Below are positions 55,346 through 63,499 of a stretch of 64,000 nt of DNA, in pieces. Source of the stretch: Variovorax sp. 679 (GTDB lineage: Bacteria; Pseudomonadota; Gammaproteobacteria; Burkholderiales; Burkholderiaceae_C); the NCBI RefSeq assembly GCF_003952185.1, contig NZ_RXFS01000001.1, positions 248,001 through 312,000 on the forward strand, read 5' to 3'. Position 1 is the first letter of the stretch; each line of letters opens with the position of its first letter. A model generated the notes under the pieces. The model was not told where the DNA came from, ran no database searches, and saw nothing but the letters and a program-made list of their open reading frames with translations. The position numbers were made by a program, and so were the translations under genes.

Positions 55346-56249
55346 CGCCTTGCGGACCCAGCGCGAGGCGCACGACCCCATACGGCCAGGCCCCCGTCGT
55401 GGCCCGGAACGCCGCCTCGAACAGGCTGTGGCGTTCCGAGAACTGCGCATAGATGTGGTCTTCGGACAGCACCCGCATCGACGGATGCAGGCCCGCGACC
55501 TGCGCCGCGTTCTCGAAGCCCGACACCACCGGCAGCCGCATGCCGCCGACGGCCATCGACTGGCGTGCGAGCACCGGGTGGACGTGGTCGAGCACGAGGA
55601 CGCACGGCACCCTTGCGTGCTCGAAGCGCGCGGCAAGGCTTCGCAGCAGGGCCTCCAGCGGAGCCTGCGGCAGATAGGGGCACACGCCCTCCAGCATCGC
55701 GAGCACAGGGCGATCGCCGGGCAGGCCGGCGGCATCGAGCCAGCTTTCGTCGAGCACCGAGCATGCGAGATCGCTCTCGCCTTCGTGGCGCGTCATGTGC
55801 CGTTGCCTGAGCTCGATGGCGTCCGGCAGGTCGATGTTGAGCCAGTGAGAGCGCGCCACCAGGGCCGCGTCGATCCGGCTGCGCCGCGTGCACAGGCCCG
55901 CGCCCAGCGAGATGCAGAAGCCGTCCGGATGGGCGGCAAGGAATTCGGCCGCGAAACGGTCGAACAGGGCCGCGCGCAGCACGATGCTCCTGACGAAGGC
56001 ATCGTCCGCCGCGTAGCCCGAGATGTCGAAAGGAAGCGACGCTGCGATGCGCCGCGCCTCGGGATCGGAAAACACCGACGCATCGGCCACGCTGCCCGAA
56101 TGGGCGCGCGCGGCCAGCGTCAGCAGGAGCGTGGCCGTGGCGCCCTGCAGCGCGCTGCCCGCCCCTGCTTCTGCCGGCCCCTGGCCGGCCGGGGACTCAG
56201 CAGGTGAACGGATAGGGGTCGCCCGTGTTGTTGTACGAGGTGAGCGCAA
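55338..56249 (-). CDS. TcmP/LCM-type SAM-dependent methyltransferase
   Basis: About 303 aa of the leucine carboxyl methyltransferase/TcmP class of SAM-dependent O-methyltransferases. The core shows CISLGAGLCTRRSRIDAALVARSHWLNIDLPDAIELRQRH, where the Gly-rich SAM loop and the acidic residue reside, and MLEGVCPYLPQAPLEALLRS. It probably methylates the TOMM product or a side group. The only in-frame start far enough upstream is a TTG at 56249, which overlaps the precursor gene's 3' end by 53 bases. A shorter start is not visible, so the N-terminus (an Arg/Thr-rich stretch) is uncertain. Confidence 0.82.
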   Translation of the reverse strand: MRSPRTTTRATPIRSPAESPAGQGPAEAGAGSALQGATATLLLTLAARAHSGSVADASVFSDPEARRIAASLPFDISGYAADDAFVRSIVLRAALFDRFAAEFLAAHPDGFCISLGAGLCTRRSRIDAALVARSHWLNIDLPDAIELRQRHMTRHEGESDLACSVLDESWLDAAGLPGDRPVLAMLEGVCPYLPQAPLEALLRSLAARFEHARVPCVLVLDHVHPVLARQSMAVGGMRLPVVSGFENAAQVAGLHPSMRVLSEDHIYAQFSERHSLFEAAFRATTGAWPYGVVRLALGPQGDE

Positions 56250-56979
56250 CGGCGCGCATGCTCTCTTCCACCGGTGCTGTCGGGTAGTTCAGGCGGATGG
56301 CGTTCTTGATCGCGGTGCCGTCGGCGTTCTTCTGGTTCCATTCGCCCTTCGTCGCGTCCCAGGTGAAGGCGGCGTTGGTGGTGAACAGGATCTTGAAGTT
56401 GAACGGGTTGTTGTAGCCCAGCCATTGGCTCAGCACGTTGGCCTTATCGGCCTCCGGATCGCGCGTCAGCTGATAGAGCAGCTCGGGCGACTGCCATGCG
56501 ATCGCGATCGCGCGCAGCACCACGCCGCCGAAGGCCAGCAGCGAGCCGTCGCCGCCGCCGGGAATGCCAAGGCCGGTGGGCAGTGCGCCACCCATGAGGC
56601 CCGGGGGAATCTCGAATGCAGCCGAAGAACCCATGAAGTTCGGAAACAGCTGGTAGTAGGCGGCCAGGGCTTCCGTGGCGTGCGAGGTCGGAGCCTGCGG
56701 CAGCACGATGACGAAGGAGTCGTCGGGACCGACCCAGCCGGAGGTGAGCATCGGCTTCCATTCGGCGCGCTGGGCCGGATCGGGGCTCAGGAAGAGCGAG
56801 ACGTCGAGCATGGGCCACAGCGTCGGCAGGCCGAAGTCGGTGTGCAGCATGGGCTGGATGTCCTGCTGGTCGAGCAGCTTGGCGCGGTAGGCGTCGTCCT
56901 GCCACGAACGGGCGATGGCCCGCAGGTAAGCAAGGCGGAACTCGAGCAACGGATCACCGCTTTGGACTTGGAAGGTCAT
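56197..56979 (-). CDS. TOMM precursor protein (BMA_0021/BMA_0022-like)
   Basis: A 260-aa ribosomal precursor resembling the BMA_0021/BMA_0022 TOMM bacteriocin family of Burkholderia. It contains two versions of one domain: DPLLEFRLAYLRAIARSWQDDAYRAKLL (about residues 9-36) and DGSLLAFGGVVLRAIAIAWQSPELLYQLT (about 144-172), separated by a Gly/Pro-rich segment. The only Cys is the last residue (PYPFTC), so the modified region is probably the Ser/Thr/Cys-containing C-terminus. The methyltransferase and YcaO genes are immediately downstream. The ribosome-binding site (AAGGA) is 11 bases upstream. Confidence 0.82.
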   Translation of the reverse strand: MTFQVQSGDPLLEFRLAYLRAIARSWQDDAYRAKLLDQQDIQPMLHTDFGLPTLWPMLDVSLFLSPDPAQRAEWKPMLTSGWVGPDDSFVIVLPQAPTSHATEALAAYYQLFPNFMGSSAAFEIPPGLMGGALPTGLGIPGGGDGSLLAFGGVVLRAIAIAWQSPELLYQLTRDPEADKANVLSQWLGYNNPFNFKILFTTNAAFTWDATKGEWNQKNADGTAIKNAIRLNYPTAPVEESMRAVALTSYNNTGDPYPFTC

Positions 56980-56997
56980 GATTACTTCATCCTTGGT

Positions 56998-59900
56998 TCA
57001 AGAGGAAATGGGCGCATGAACGGACATGCGCGCGGGCAATTCCGGCCGCAGCGCGGCCAGATCCTTCAGGCGAGCGGCCACGTCGGGCGCGGCGGAATCC
57101 GCCAGTGCCTGCAACGCCGCCAGGGCCTCGTATTCGGTTCTGTGCTTGTCGCCTTCGCGCGCCACTTCGGCGGCCTTCGCGAAGCACGCGGCCACGGCCT
57201 CGCGGTCACCGCCGGCAGCCTGCAGGTAGCGGGCCCTCTGCAGGTGCAGCTCGGAGCGGTAGAGCCCTTCCTTCAGCTCGTCGGTCAGGCGCAGGGATTC
57301 GTCGATGCGCGCGAGCGCCTCGTCCCAACGGCCGTTGGCGGCCAGCGTGTCGGCGGCGAAGGCGCGGTAGTAGGTCTGGCAGTAGCGGCAGCCCATGCCC
57401 CACAGCGCCTGGATCCAGCCATCGGCCTGCGCGATGCTGTCGACGTCGCCGGTGGCCCAGCAGCGGATGATTTCGGCATAGCCCTGGAACGCCGGCAGGC
57501 CGTAGCGCTGCGTGATGCCCAGCAGCTCGCCAGTACTCACCAGCGCGCGCGCCTTGTCGTTGCGGGCCTGGTGGCCGAGGCTCTGGTAGAGCAGCGCCAT
57601 GCTCAGCGACGGGATGTGCGACATCTCGCGGGCCCAGCGCACGGCGTTCGTGGCGTCGGTGCGCGCGGCCGCGTCGTGGCCCGCGAACCAACGCACCAGC
57701 GCGCGCCCGGTGGTCGCCCAAACGCGGGTGTCGAAGCCGAAGTCGGCGGCGTGGTGCGCGTGGGCCTCGGGGCTGTAGCCTTCGATGGCGTCGCTCAGCG
57801 ATTGCTCGGCGCGTTCGAAGTAGCCGTCGGAGTAGTGCGCGAGCCCGAGGTAGGTCTGGGCTGCGACGAACACACCCTGGTCCTGCTGCTGCGTGGCGTG
57901 GTCGAGCAGCCGGTTGCTCAGCTGCTGCACCTCGGCGCGGTTGCTCGCCACGTGGTGGAAGGTGATCAGCGTCCACAGGTGCTGCACCTGCTTCTCGCGG
58001 GGCACTTCGTCGGACAGCAGCTCCTGCGACAGCGCGATGCGGTCGACCACCTGCGCATGCGCCCAGCCGTACTTGTTCATCATCGCCTGCGTGACGTAGC
58101 TGTTCACGTCCAGCCGCGCCTCGCGCTGCGCATTGCCGTCCAGGTGCGCCATCCAGCCGTCGATGTGCTGGGCGTAGGAAATCGTTTCGTCGTTGAGCGA
58201 GCGGTGCTGCGTGATGCGCAGCTGCCGCACCGCGAGCGCGACGGCCTGCGCATGCTCGCCCGCGTCGGCCCAGTGCTGCGCCACGCTGCCCGGCTCGCTC
58301 GCCACGTGCTGCGGCTGGCTGTCCATCAGCGTCTGCGCGACGTTGCGATGAAGCTGCCGGCGCTGCGCGACGAGCATGCTTTCGTAGGCGGTGTCGCGGA
58401 TCAGCGCGTGGCGGAAGATGAAGGCGCCCGGCAGGCCGGCCGGCGCGACGAGGCCGGCGTCGAGCAGCACGGCCATGTCCTTGTCCATCGTCTCGGCGGT
58501 CTTGCCCGAGCAGGCGCACAGCAGCTCCGCCTCGAACTGCCGCCCGATGGTGGCCGCCAGCTGCAGCAGGCCCTTGACGGGGCCCAGCCGGTCGAAGCGG
58601 CTGACCAGAGAGTCCCGCAGCGTGACCGGAATGGCGGCCGGCTGCGCGGTGTCCTTGAAGACCCAGACGCCGTCCTTCTCGACCAGGTAGGCGTCGAGCA
58701 TCATGCGCGCCATTTCCTGGATGAACAGCGGCACGCCGTCGGTGCGCGCGACCACGTTATCGATCACCTGAGGCGCGACGACCCTGGGCGCCAGCGCCTG
58801 GCGCGCCAGCTCGGCGGCCTGCGTGTCTTCGAGCCGCCGAACCTCGATGCATTCGGCCTGCATGGCGTCCGGCTTCGCCCATTCGGGGCGGGCGGTCAGC
58901 ACCAGCAGCACGCGCCGCTGCGGCAGCTGCGCGATCAGCTGCTCGACGAATTCGATGGTGGTGGGGTCGGCCCAGTGCACGTCCTCCAGCAGCAGCAGGA
59001 GCGGCGACGTCTCGGCCATGTGCAGCAGCCACTGTGCGGTGGACTGCAGCAGCAGCGCCTTCTGCATCGGCGGAGACATCTGGCTCGGCGCGCGGTCGCC
59101 CAGCGGAAGCGAAAGCCACGCGCAGAAGATCGGCAGCACCGCCTCGCCGTCGCAGCCGGCGGCGTGCAGGGCCTCGCGCAGGCGCTCGCGGCGCGCATCG
59201 GGTGAGGCAGCATCGGGAGCGGCATCGAGCCACTGGCGCAGCAACGCCAGGAACGGCGTCAGCGCGTTGTTCTGGTTCTCGGGCTGGCACTGCGCAATGA
59301 CGGTCTGCAGGCCTTCCTTCGCCACCTGCTCGCGCAGCACGTCGGCAAGGCACGACTTGCCGATGCCCGGCTCGCCGCGGATCCACACCGCGCTGCCCTG
59401 GCCTTGCCGGGCCTGCTCCCAGGTGGAGCGCAGCTGCACCAGCTCGGGCTCGCGGCCGATGCATGCCTTGTGCAGCGCCTGGTCGGCGGACTCGTCGGAC
59501 AGGGGCGCCTGTTCCTCGGCGCCAAGGCGGTAGGTCTGGATGCCGCCCGATTGCCCCGGCAGCGTCACGGTGCCGGCCTTGTCGAAGCGCGCGTGGCGGC
59601 TCAGCAGCCGGTGGCTGCTTTCGCTCGCGAGCAGCGTGCCGGTGTCGGCCACGCCTTCGAGCCGCACCGCGACGTTGACGGCATGGCCGGACGGAATCTC
59701 GCCGGCCGCCACCACCGCCATGCCGGTGTGCATGCCCATGCGGATACCGAGATGAACGCCGTGCTCCTGCTCGATGGCGGCGGAGCGCTGGCGGCTCAGC
59801 GCGATGAGCTCGAGCGCCGTCTTGCCGGCCTGCCGCGCGTCGGTGTCGCTGGCGTGCGGATAGCCGAACAGCACGATCATCCGGTCGCCCAGCGTGCCCG

Positions 59901-61038
59901 CCAGCAGGCCGCCGCGGCGCGTTGCGCTTTCCGCGAACAGGGCGAGCTCGTTGCGCTGCAGCAGCTCCAGCTTCTCGATGTCGGAGGGCAAGGCGTCGTC
60001 GGCGCTGTCGTCGTCCGCGCCGGCATCGGGCCACACCGAGACGCTGCAGCACAGCACGGTGAGCTGCCGCTTCTCGGAGAAGCCGCGCGTGGTGATGACG
60101 GTCTGCGCCAGCGCCTCGTCCTGCGCCTGCTTGGCCGAGCGCAGCACGCCCACGAGGTCGTCGAGCCGCAGGCGGCCGAGCTCTGCCAGCAGCGCGGCGG
60201 CGGAGTCGGAGCGGTCGGCGGCCTTCTTCCTCAGGGCCTGGCGCAGCACGGAGGCCACCGGATGGGCGGCGATCTCGGCGGGCAGTTGAATCTCCTGCGG
60301 GCTCAGCTGCTGGTGAAGGATTTCGGCCGCCGATGCGCCGCGGATGGCGGGCGCGCCGGTCAGGCACTCGATGAACATCAGGCCCCACGCGTAGAGGTCG
60401 GACTTGACGCCGGGCGGCTCGCCGCGCAGTTGCTCGGGCGCGCTGTAGGCCGGCGTGCCCAGGGCCTCGTCGGTCATCGTGAGCGTTGGAAATTCGACGC
60501 CCCGGTTCGTGGGAATGACGGTGCCGATGCCGAAGTCCAGCACCTTCGCGTGCGGAACGGCGCCGGTGAACGTGACCATCACGTTGTCGGGCTTCAGGTC
60601 GCGGTGCACGATGCCGGCGCTGTGCGCGCAGTCCAGCGCGTCGAGCACTTCCGCCATCAGGTGGCCGGTTTCGGTGGCCGTGAGCGAGCCCTTGCGGCGG
60701 ATCAGGCTGGTGAGCGTCTCGCCCGGCACGTACTCGAAGACGCCGTAGACGCAGGCGCCCTGCTCGCCCTTGTCGAGCAGTTGCACGATATGCGGATGGT
60801 GCAGCGAGGCACAGAGCTTCGTCTCGCGATGGAAGCGCGCCACGCGCTGGCTACCCACCTGCAACTTCACGACCTTGATCGCGACCACGGTGCCCGTGCT
60901 TCGCTGCAGCGCGCGATACACGGTGCCATAACCACCCGCACCCAGTTCCTCCAGCAATTCGTAACCCGGGATCTCCAGCGAATCGGGCAACGATGGCGGC
61001 AACGCTGCGTGCGTGGGATTGGTGACTGCGTCCTGCAT
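56998..61038 (-). CDS. TOMM system kinase/cyclase/AAA fusion protein
   Basis: A 1346-aa fusion as found in TOMM clusters of Burkholderia, Acidovorax and Delftia. Residues about 20-285 are a Ser/Thr kinase with all key residues (LGAGGYGTVY, VAIKVVK, IVHRDLKPDNVM, DFGIG). About 315-505 is a cyclase-homology domain; the first metal Asp is replaced (LTVLCCSVSVW instead of FCDxxGS) while GDRMIVLFGYP keeps the second, so cyclase activity is doubtful. About 525-800 is an AAA/STAND-type ATPase (GEPGIGKS; LLLLLEDVHWADP). The C-terminal 550 residues look like helical TPR-type repeats. It is the first gene of the TOMM operon and starts 18 bases before the precursor gene ends upstream of it. Confidence 0.9.
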   Translation of the reverse strand: MQDAVTNPTHAALPPSLPDSLEIPGYELLEELGAGGYGTVYRALQRSTGTVVAIKVVKLQVGSQRVARFHRETKLCASLHHPHIVQLLDKGEQGACVYGVFEYVPGETLTSLIRRKGSLTATETGHLMAEVLDALDCAHSAGIVHRDLKPDNVMVTFTGAVPHAKVLDFGIGTVIPTNRGVEFPTLTMTDEALGTPAYSAPEQLRGEPPGVKSDLYAWGLMFIECLTGAPAIRGASAAEILHQQLSPQEIQLPAEIAAHPVASVLRQALRKKAADRSDSAAALLAELGRLRLDDLVGVLRSAKQAQDEALAQTVITTRGFSEKRQLTVLCCSVSVWPDAGADDDSADDALPSDIEKLELLQRNELALFAESATRRGGLLAGTLGDRMIVLFGYPHASDTDARQAGKTALELIALSRQRSAAIEQEHGVHLGIRMGMHTGMAVVAAGEIPSGHAVNVAVRLEGVADTGTLLASESSHRLLSRHARFDKAGTVTLPGQSGGIQTYRLGAEEQAPLSDESADQALHKACIGREPELVQLRSTWEQARQGQGSAVWIRGEPGIGKSCLADVLREQVAKEGLQTVIAQCQPENQNNALTPFLALLRQWLDAAPDAASPDARRERLREALHAAGCDGEAVLPIFCAWLSLPLGDRAPSQMSPPMQKALLLQSTAQWLLHMAETSPLLLLLEDVHWADPTTIEFVEQLIAQLPQRRVLLVLTARPEWAKPDAMQAECIEVRRLEDTQAAELARQALAPRVVAPQVIDNVVARTDGVPLFIQEMARMMLDAYLVEKDGVWVFKDTAQPAAIPVTLRDSLVSRFDRLGPVKGLLQLAATIGRQFEAELLCACSGKTAETMDKDMAVLLDAGLVAPAGLPGAFIFRHALIRDTAYESMLVAQRRQLHRNVAQTLMDSQPQHVASEPGSVAQHWADAGEHAQAVALAVRQLRITQHRSLNDETISYAQHIDGWMAHLDGNAQREARLDVNSYVTQAMMNKYGWAHAQVVDRIALSQELLSDEVPREKQVQHLWTLITFHHVASNRAEVQQLSNRLLDHATQQQDQGVFVAAQTYLGLAHYSDGYFERAEQSLSDAIEGYSPEAHAHHAADFGFDTRVWATTGRALVRWFAGHDAAARTDATNAVRWAREMSHIPSLSMALLYQSLGHQARNDKARALVSTGELLGITQRYGLPAFQGYAEIIRCWATGDVDSIAQADGWIQALWGMGCRYCQTYYRAFAADTLAANGRWDEALARIDESLRLTDELKEGLYRSELHLQRARYLQAAGGDREAVAACFAKAAEVAREGDKHRTEYEALAALQALADSAAPDVAARLKDLAALRPELPARMSVHAPISS

Positions 61039-61118
61039 TTCAGTCTCGTCGTGATGAGCGTTGATGGTCCTCCGGGACTTGCCTCGGCTGCGTTCCGCCC
61101 TGCGACGGTACGCAATAG

Positions 61119-61135
61119 TGACACTAATTGTTACT
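61119..61135. promoter_or_regulatory. Dyad upstream of the TOMM operon
   Basis: GTGACACTAATTGTTAC: arms GTGACA and TGTTAC, inverted with one mismatch, in an AT-rich island 81 bases before the kinase start. The best visible candidate for the TOMM operon promoter/operator. Recognising factor unknown; the BaeR-like regulator or the FHA-winged-helix protein are candidates. Confidence 0.35.
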
Positions 61136-61173
61136 TTAGCGGAGGCAGGGAGGTTTCAGGTAGGTAACCCCTC

Positions 61174-61203
61174 AAAAAAAGAAAACCCGCAACATGTGCG
61201 GGT
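61174..61203 (-). terminator. Rho-independent terminator of the BMP/permease operon
   Basis: On the minus strand, CCCGCA-loop-TGCGGG is followed by TTTTCTTTTTTT. It lies about 150 bases after the BMP-family lipoprotein stop (with repeat copy D in between) and ends transcription of the purine-transport genes before the TOMM promoter. Confidence 0.85.
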
Positions 61204-61246
61204 CGTTAGAACTTTTCGGTGTATATGAGGCACCCGGCGCAGCCCG

Positions 61247-61350
61247 GGCCCATTCGCGAACACCGCGGAACCGGCTTTGCCGGGCCGCAGGTGTTGCCCC
61301 CGGTAGGGGGTTGGCGTAGCGGACACGAAGTGTCCGCGCAGCCTGGGGGC
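61247..61350 (-). repeat. Dispersed intergenic repeat, copy D
   Basis: Full-length copy, in reverse relative to the plus strand but in the same orientation as its upstream gene. It shares AGGCTGCGCGGACACTTCGT, a CCCCC-TACC-GGGGG type core, CAACACCTGCGGCCCGGCAA and CGGTGTTCGCGAATGGG. The first stem is improved to a perfect 8-base hairpin (GCGGACAC/GTGTCCGC). It begins five bases after the BMP-family stop codon. Confidence 0.85.
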
Positions 61351-61355
61351 GAGCC

Positions 61356-62528
61356 TTACTTCTTGTCGCCGCCCGGCACCTTGCCTTCGACGCCCTTCAC
61401 ATAGAAGTTCACGCCCGACAGGAACTTGTCGTCGGCCACCGCGTCCTTGGCGACCACTTCCTTGCCGTCCTGGCCGAGGATCGGGCCCTTCCAGATCACG
61501 AAGCTGCCGTCCTTCAGGCCCTTCTTCACTTCCTCGACCTTGGCCTTGGTTTCGGCCGGCACGTCTTCGGCGATGGAGACGAGGTCGATCGCGCCTTCCT
61601 TCACGCCCCACCAGGCCTGGCCGGTGGCCCACTTGCCGTCCAGGGCTTCCTGGGTGGCCTTGATGTAGTACGGAGCCCAGTTGATGGTGGCCGAGGCCAG
61701 GTGGGCCTTGGGACCATAGGCGGTCATGTCGGAGTCCCAGCCGAAGGCGCGCTTGCCCTTTTCCTGCGCGGTCTTCAGCACGGCCGGCGAGTCGGTGTTC
61801 TGGAACAGCACGTCGGCGCCGCCGTTGATGAGGGCGGTGGCGGCTTCGGTTTCCTTCGGCGGGCTGAACCACTCGTTCACCCACACGACCTTGGTCGTGA
61901 TCTTCGGGTTGACCGACTGCGCACCCAGCGTGAAGCTGTTGATGTTGCGCAGCACTTCGGGGATCGGCACCGAGCCGACCACGCCCAGCGTGTTGCTCTT
62001 GGTCATGGCACCTGCAATCACGCCGGCCATGTACGCACCCTCGTACGTGCGGCTGTCGTAGGTGCGCATGTTGTCCGAGGTCTTGTAGCCGGTGGCGTGC
62101 TCGAACTTCACTTCCTTGCTGTCGGCCGCGACCTTGAGCATGGGCTCCATGTAGCCGAAGGTGGTGCCGAAGATCAGCTTGTTGCCCTGGCCGACCATGT
62201 CGCGGAACACGCGCTCGGCGTCGGCGCCCTCGGGCACGCTTTCGACGAAGGTGGTCTTGATCTTGTCGCCGAATTCCTTCTCGAGCGCCTTGCGCGCGTT
62301 GTCGTGCGCGAAGGTCCAGCCGCCGTCGCCCACCGGGCCGACGTATGCGAATGCGATGTTCAGGGGCGCTGCCGGTGCCGGAGCCGCTGCGGCGGGTGCC
62401 GGGGCCGGCGCGGGGGCCGCGGCCGGTGCTGCCGCTTCTTCTTTCTTGCCGCAGCCGATCAGGGCCGCCGAAGCGACCGCGGTGAGGGCGGCCAGCTTGA
62501 GCAGGGAGCGCTTGTTCAGATCATTCAT
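61356..62528 (-). CDS. BMP family lipoprotein, nucleoside/purine ABC importer (2)
   Basis: A 390-aa BMP/PnrA-type lipoprotein. The signal ends in lipobox LIGC near residue 26 (ALTAVASAALIGC), followed by an Ala/Pro-rich linker of about 30 residues. The binding domain begins IAFAYVGPVGDGGWTFAHDNAR and shares FGYMEPMLKVA, PIPEVLRNINSFTLGAQSVNP and VVWVNEWFSPPKE with the protein at 26612-27715, so the two are paralogues. It lies 48 bases after the permease gene and is the last gene of the operon (the genes are on the minus strand). Likely ligand: purine nucleoside or base. Confidence 0.93.
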   Translation of the reverse strand: MNDLNKRSLLKLAALTAVASAALIGCGKKEEAAAPAAAPAPAPAPAAAAPAPAAPLNIAFAYVGPVGDGGWTFAHDNARKALEKEFGDKIKTTFVESVPEGADAERVFRDMVGQGNKLIFGTTFGYMEPMLKVAADSKEVKFEHATGYKTSDNMRTYDSRTYEGAYMAGVIAGAMTKSNTLGVVGSVPIPEVLRNINSFTLGAQSVNPKITTKVVWVNEWFSPPKETEAATALINGGADVLFQNTDSPAVLKTAQEKGKRAFGWDSDMTAYGPKAHLASATINWAPYYIKATQEALDGKWATGQAWWGVKEGAIDLVSIAEDVPAETKAKVEEVKKGLKDGSFVIWKGPILGQDGKEVVAKDAVADDKFLSGVNFYVKGVEGKVPGGDKK

Positions 62529-62576
62529 TGTCGGAAATCCTCAAAAGGACGGGTTGGCGGAAAAACGAGAACGCGA

Positions 62577-63497
62577 TTATGAGCCGGGGTAGAACGGTTT
62601 CCCGATGGAAGCCGGCATGTTGGCGCGGATGAAGGCCGGGTTGCGCGAGATCAGCGCCAGCACCACGATCGGCGCGATGTACTGCAGCATGCTGAGGAAC
62701 TGCGCCGGCACGTCGACGCCGCTGCTCTGCAGGTGGAAGCCCAGCATCGACACGCCACCGAAGAGGTATGCGCCCAGCAGCACGCGCACCGGCCGCCAGG
62801 TGGCGAAGGTGGTGAGCGCCAACGCGATCCAGCCGCGGCCGGCCACCATGCCCTCGACCCACAGCGGCGTGTAGACGGTCGAGAGATACGCGCCCGCCAG
62901 CCCGCACAGCGCGCCGCCCGCGATCACCGCCATGAAGCGGATGCGCCGCACCGGATAGCCCAGCGCATGCGCCGACTCGGGCGACTCGCCCACAGAGCGC
63001 AGCACCAGGCCGGCTCGCGTGCGGTAGAGGAACCAGATCAGCGCGAAGGTCAGCACCACCGCGAAATACACCATCGGGTGATGGCGAAACAGCGCCGGGC
63101 CGACCAGCGGGATGTCGCCCAGCACGGGGATGGCATACGAGGCGCTTTCCGGCAGCTTCGCCTGCACGAAGCTGATGCCGGCGAAGGCCGAGAAGCCCAC
63201 GCCGAAGAGACTCAGCGCGAGGCCCGTCGCGTACTGGTTGGTGTTGAGCCAGATCACCAGCACGCCGAAGAAGGCCGCGAGCAAGGCGCCCGCCGCCATG
63301 CCGGCGAGAAAGCCGAGCCACGGGTTGTGCGTGATGACGACCGTCGCGAAACCCGCGATGGCGGCGCACAGCATCATCCCCTCGGCGCCGAGGTTGACGA
63401 TGCCGGCCTTCTCGTTGATGAGCAGGCCCAGCGCCGCGATGGCGAGCACGGTGCCTGCGCTGAGAGTGGAACCCAGCAGGAGTGCGTAGCTTTCCAT
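62577..63497 (-). CDS. ABC transporter permease (nucleoside/purine type)
   Basis: A 306-aa permease of the branched-chain/sugar-type family (BPD_transp_2), as in nucleoside importers. About nine hydrophobic segments; motifs include LGAEGMMLCAAIAGFA and the late helix QFLSMLQYIAPIVVLALI. The EAA-like loop is GESPESAHALGYPVRRIRFMAVIAGGALCGLAGA. The ATG at 63497 comes two bases after the upstream permease's stop, so the two are coupled. Confidence 0.93.
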   Translation of the reverse strand: MESYALLLGSTLSAGTVLAIAALGLLINEKAGIVNLGAEGMMLCAAIAGFATVVITHNPWLGFLAGMAAGALLAAFFGVLVIWLNTNQYATGLALSLFGVGFSAFAGISFVQAKLPESASYAIPVLGDIPLVGPALFRHHPMVYFAVVLTFALIWFLYRTRAGLVLRSVGESPESAHALGYPVRRIRFMAVIAGGALCGLAGAYLSTVYTPLWVEGMVAGRGWIALALTTFATWRPVRVLLGAYLFGGVSMLGFHLQSSGVDVPAQFLSMLQYIAPIVVLALISRNPAFIRANMPASIGKPFYPGS

Positions 63498-63499
63498 GG

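Noticed and set aside
56023-59205. 1060-codon plus-strand open frame
   Set aside because: Antisense to the TOMM precursor and kinase fusion, whose domains are clear; its translation has no recognisable fold.
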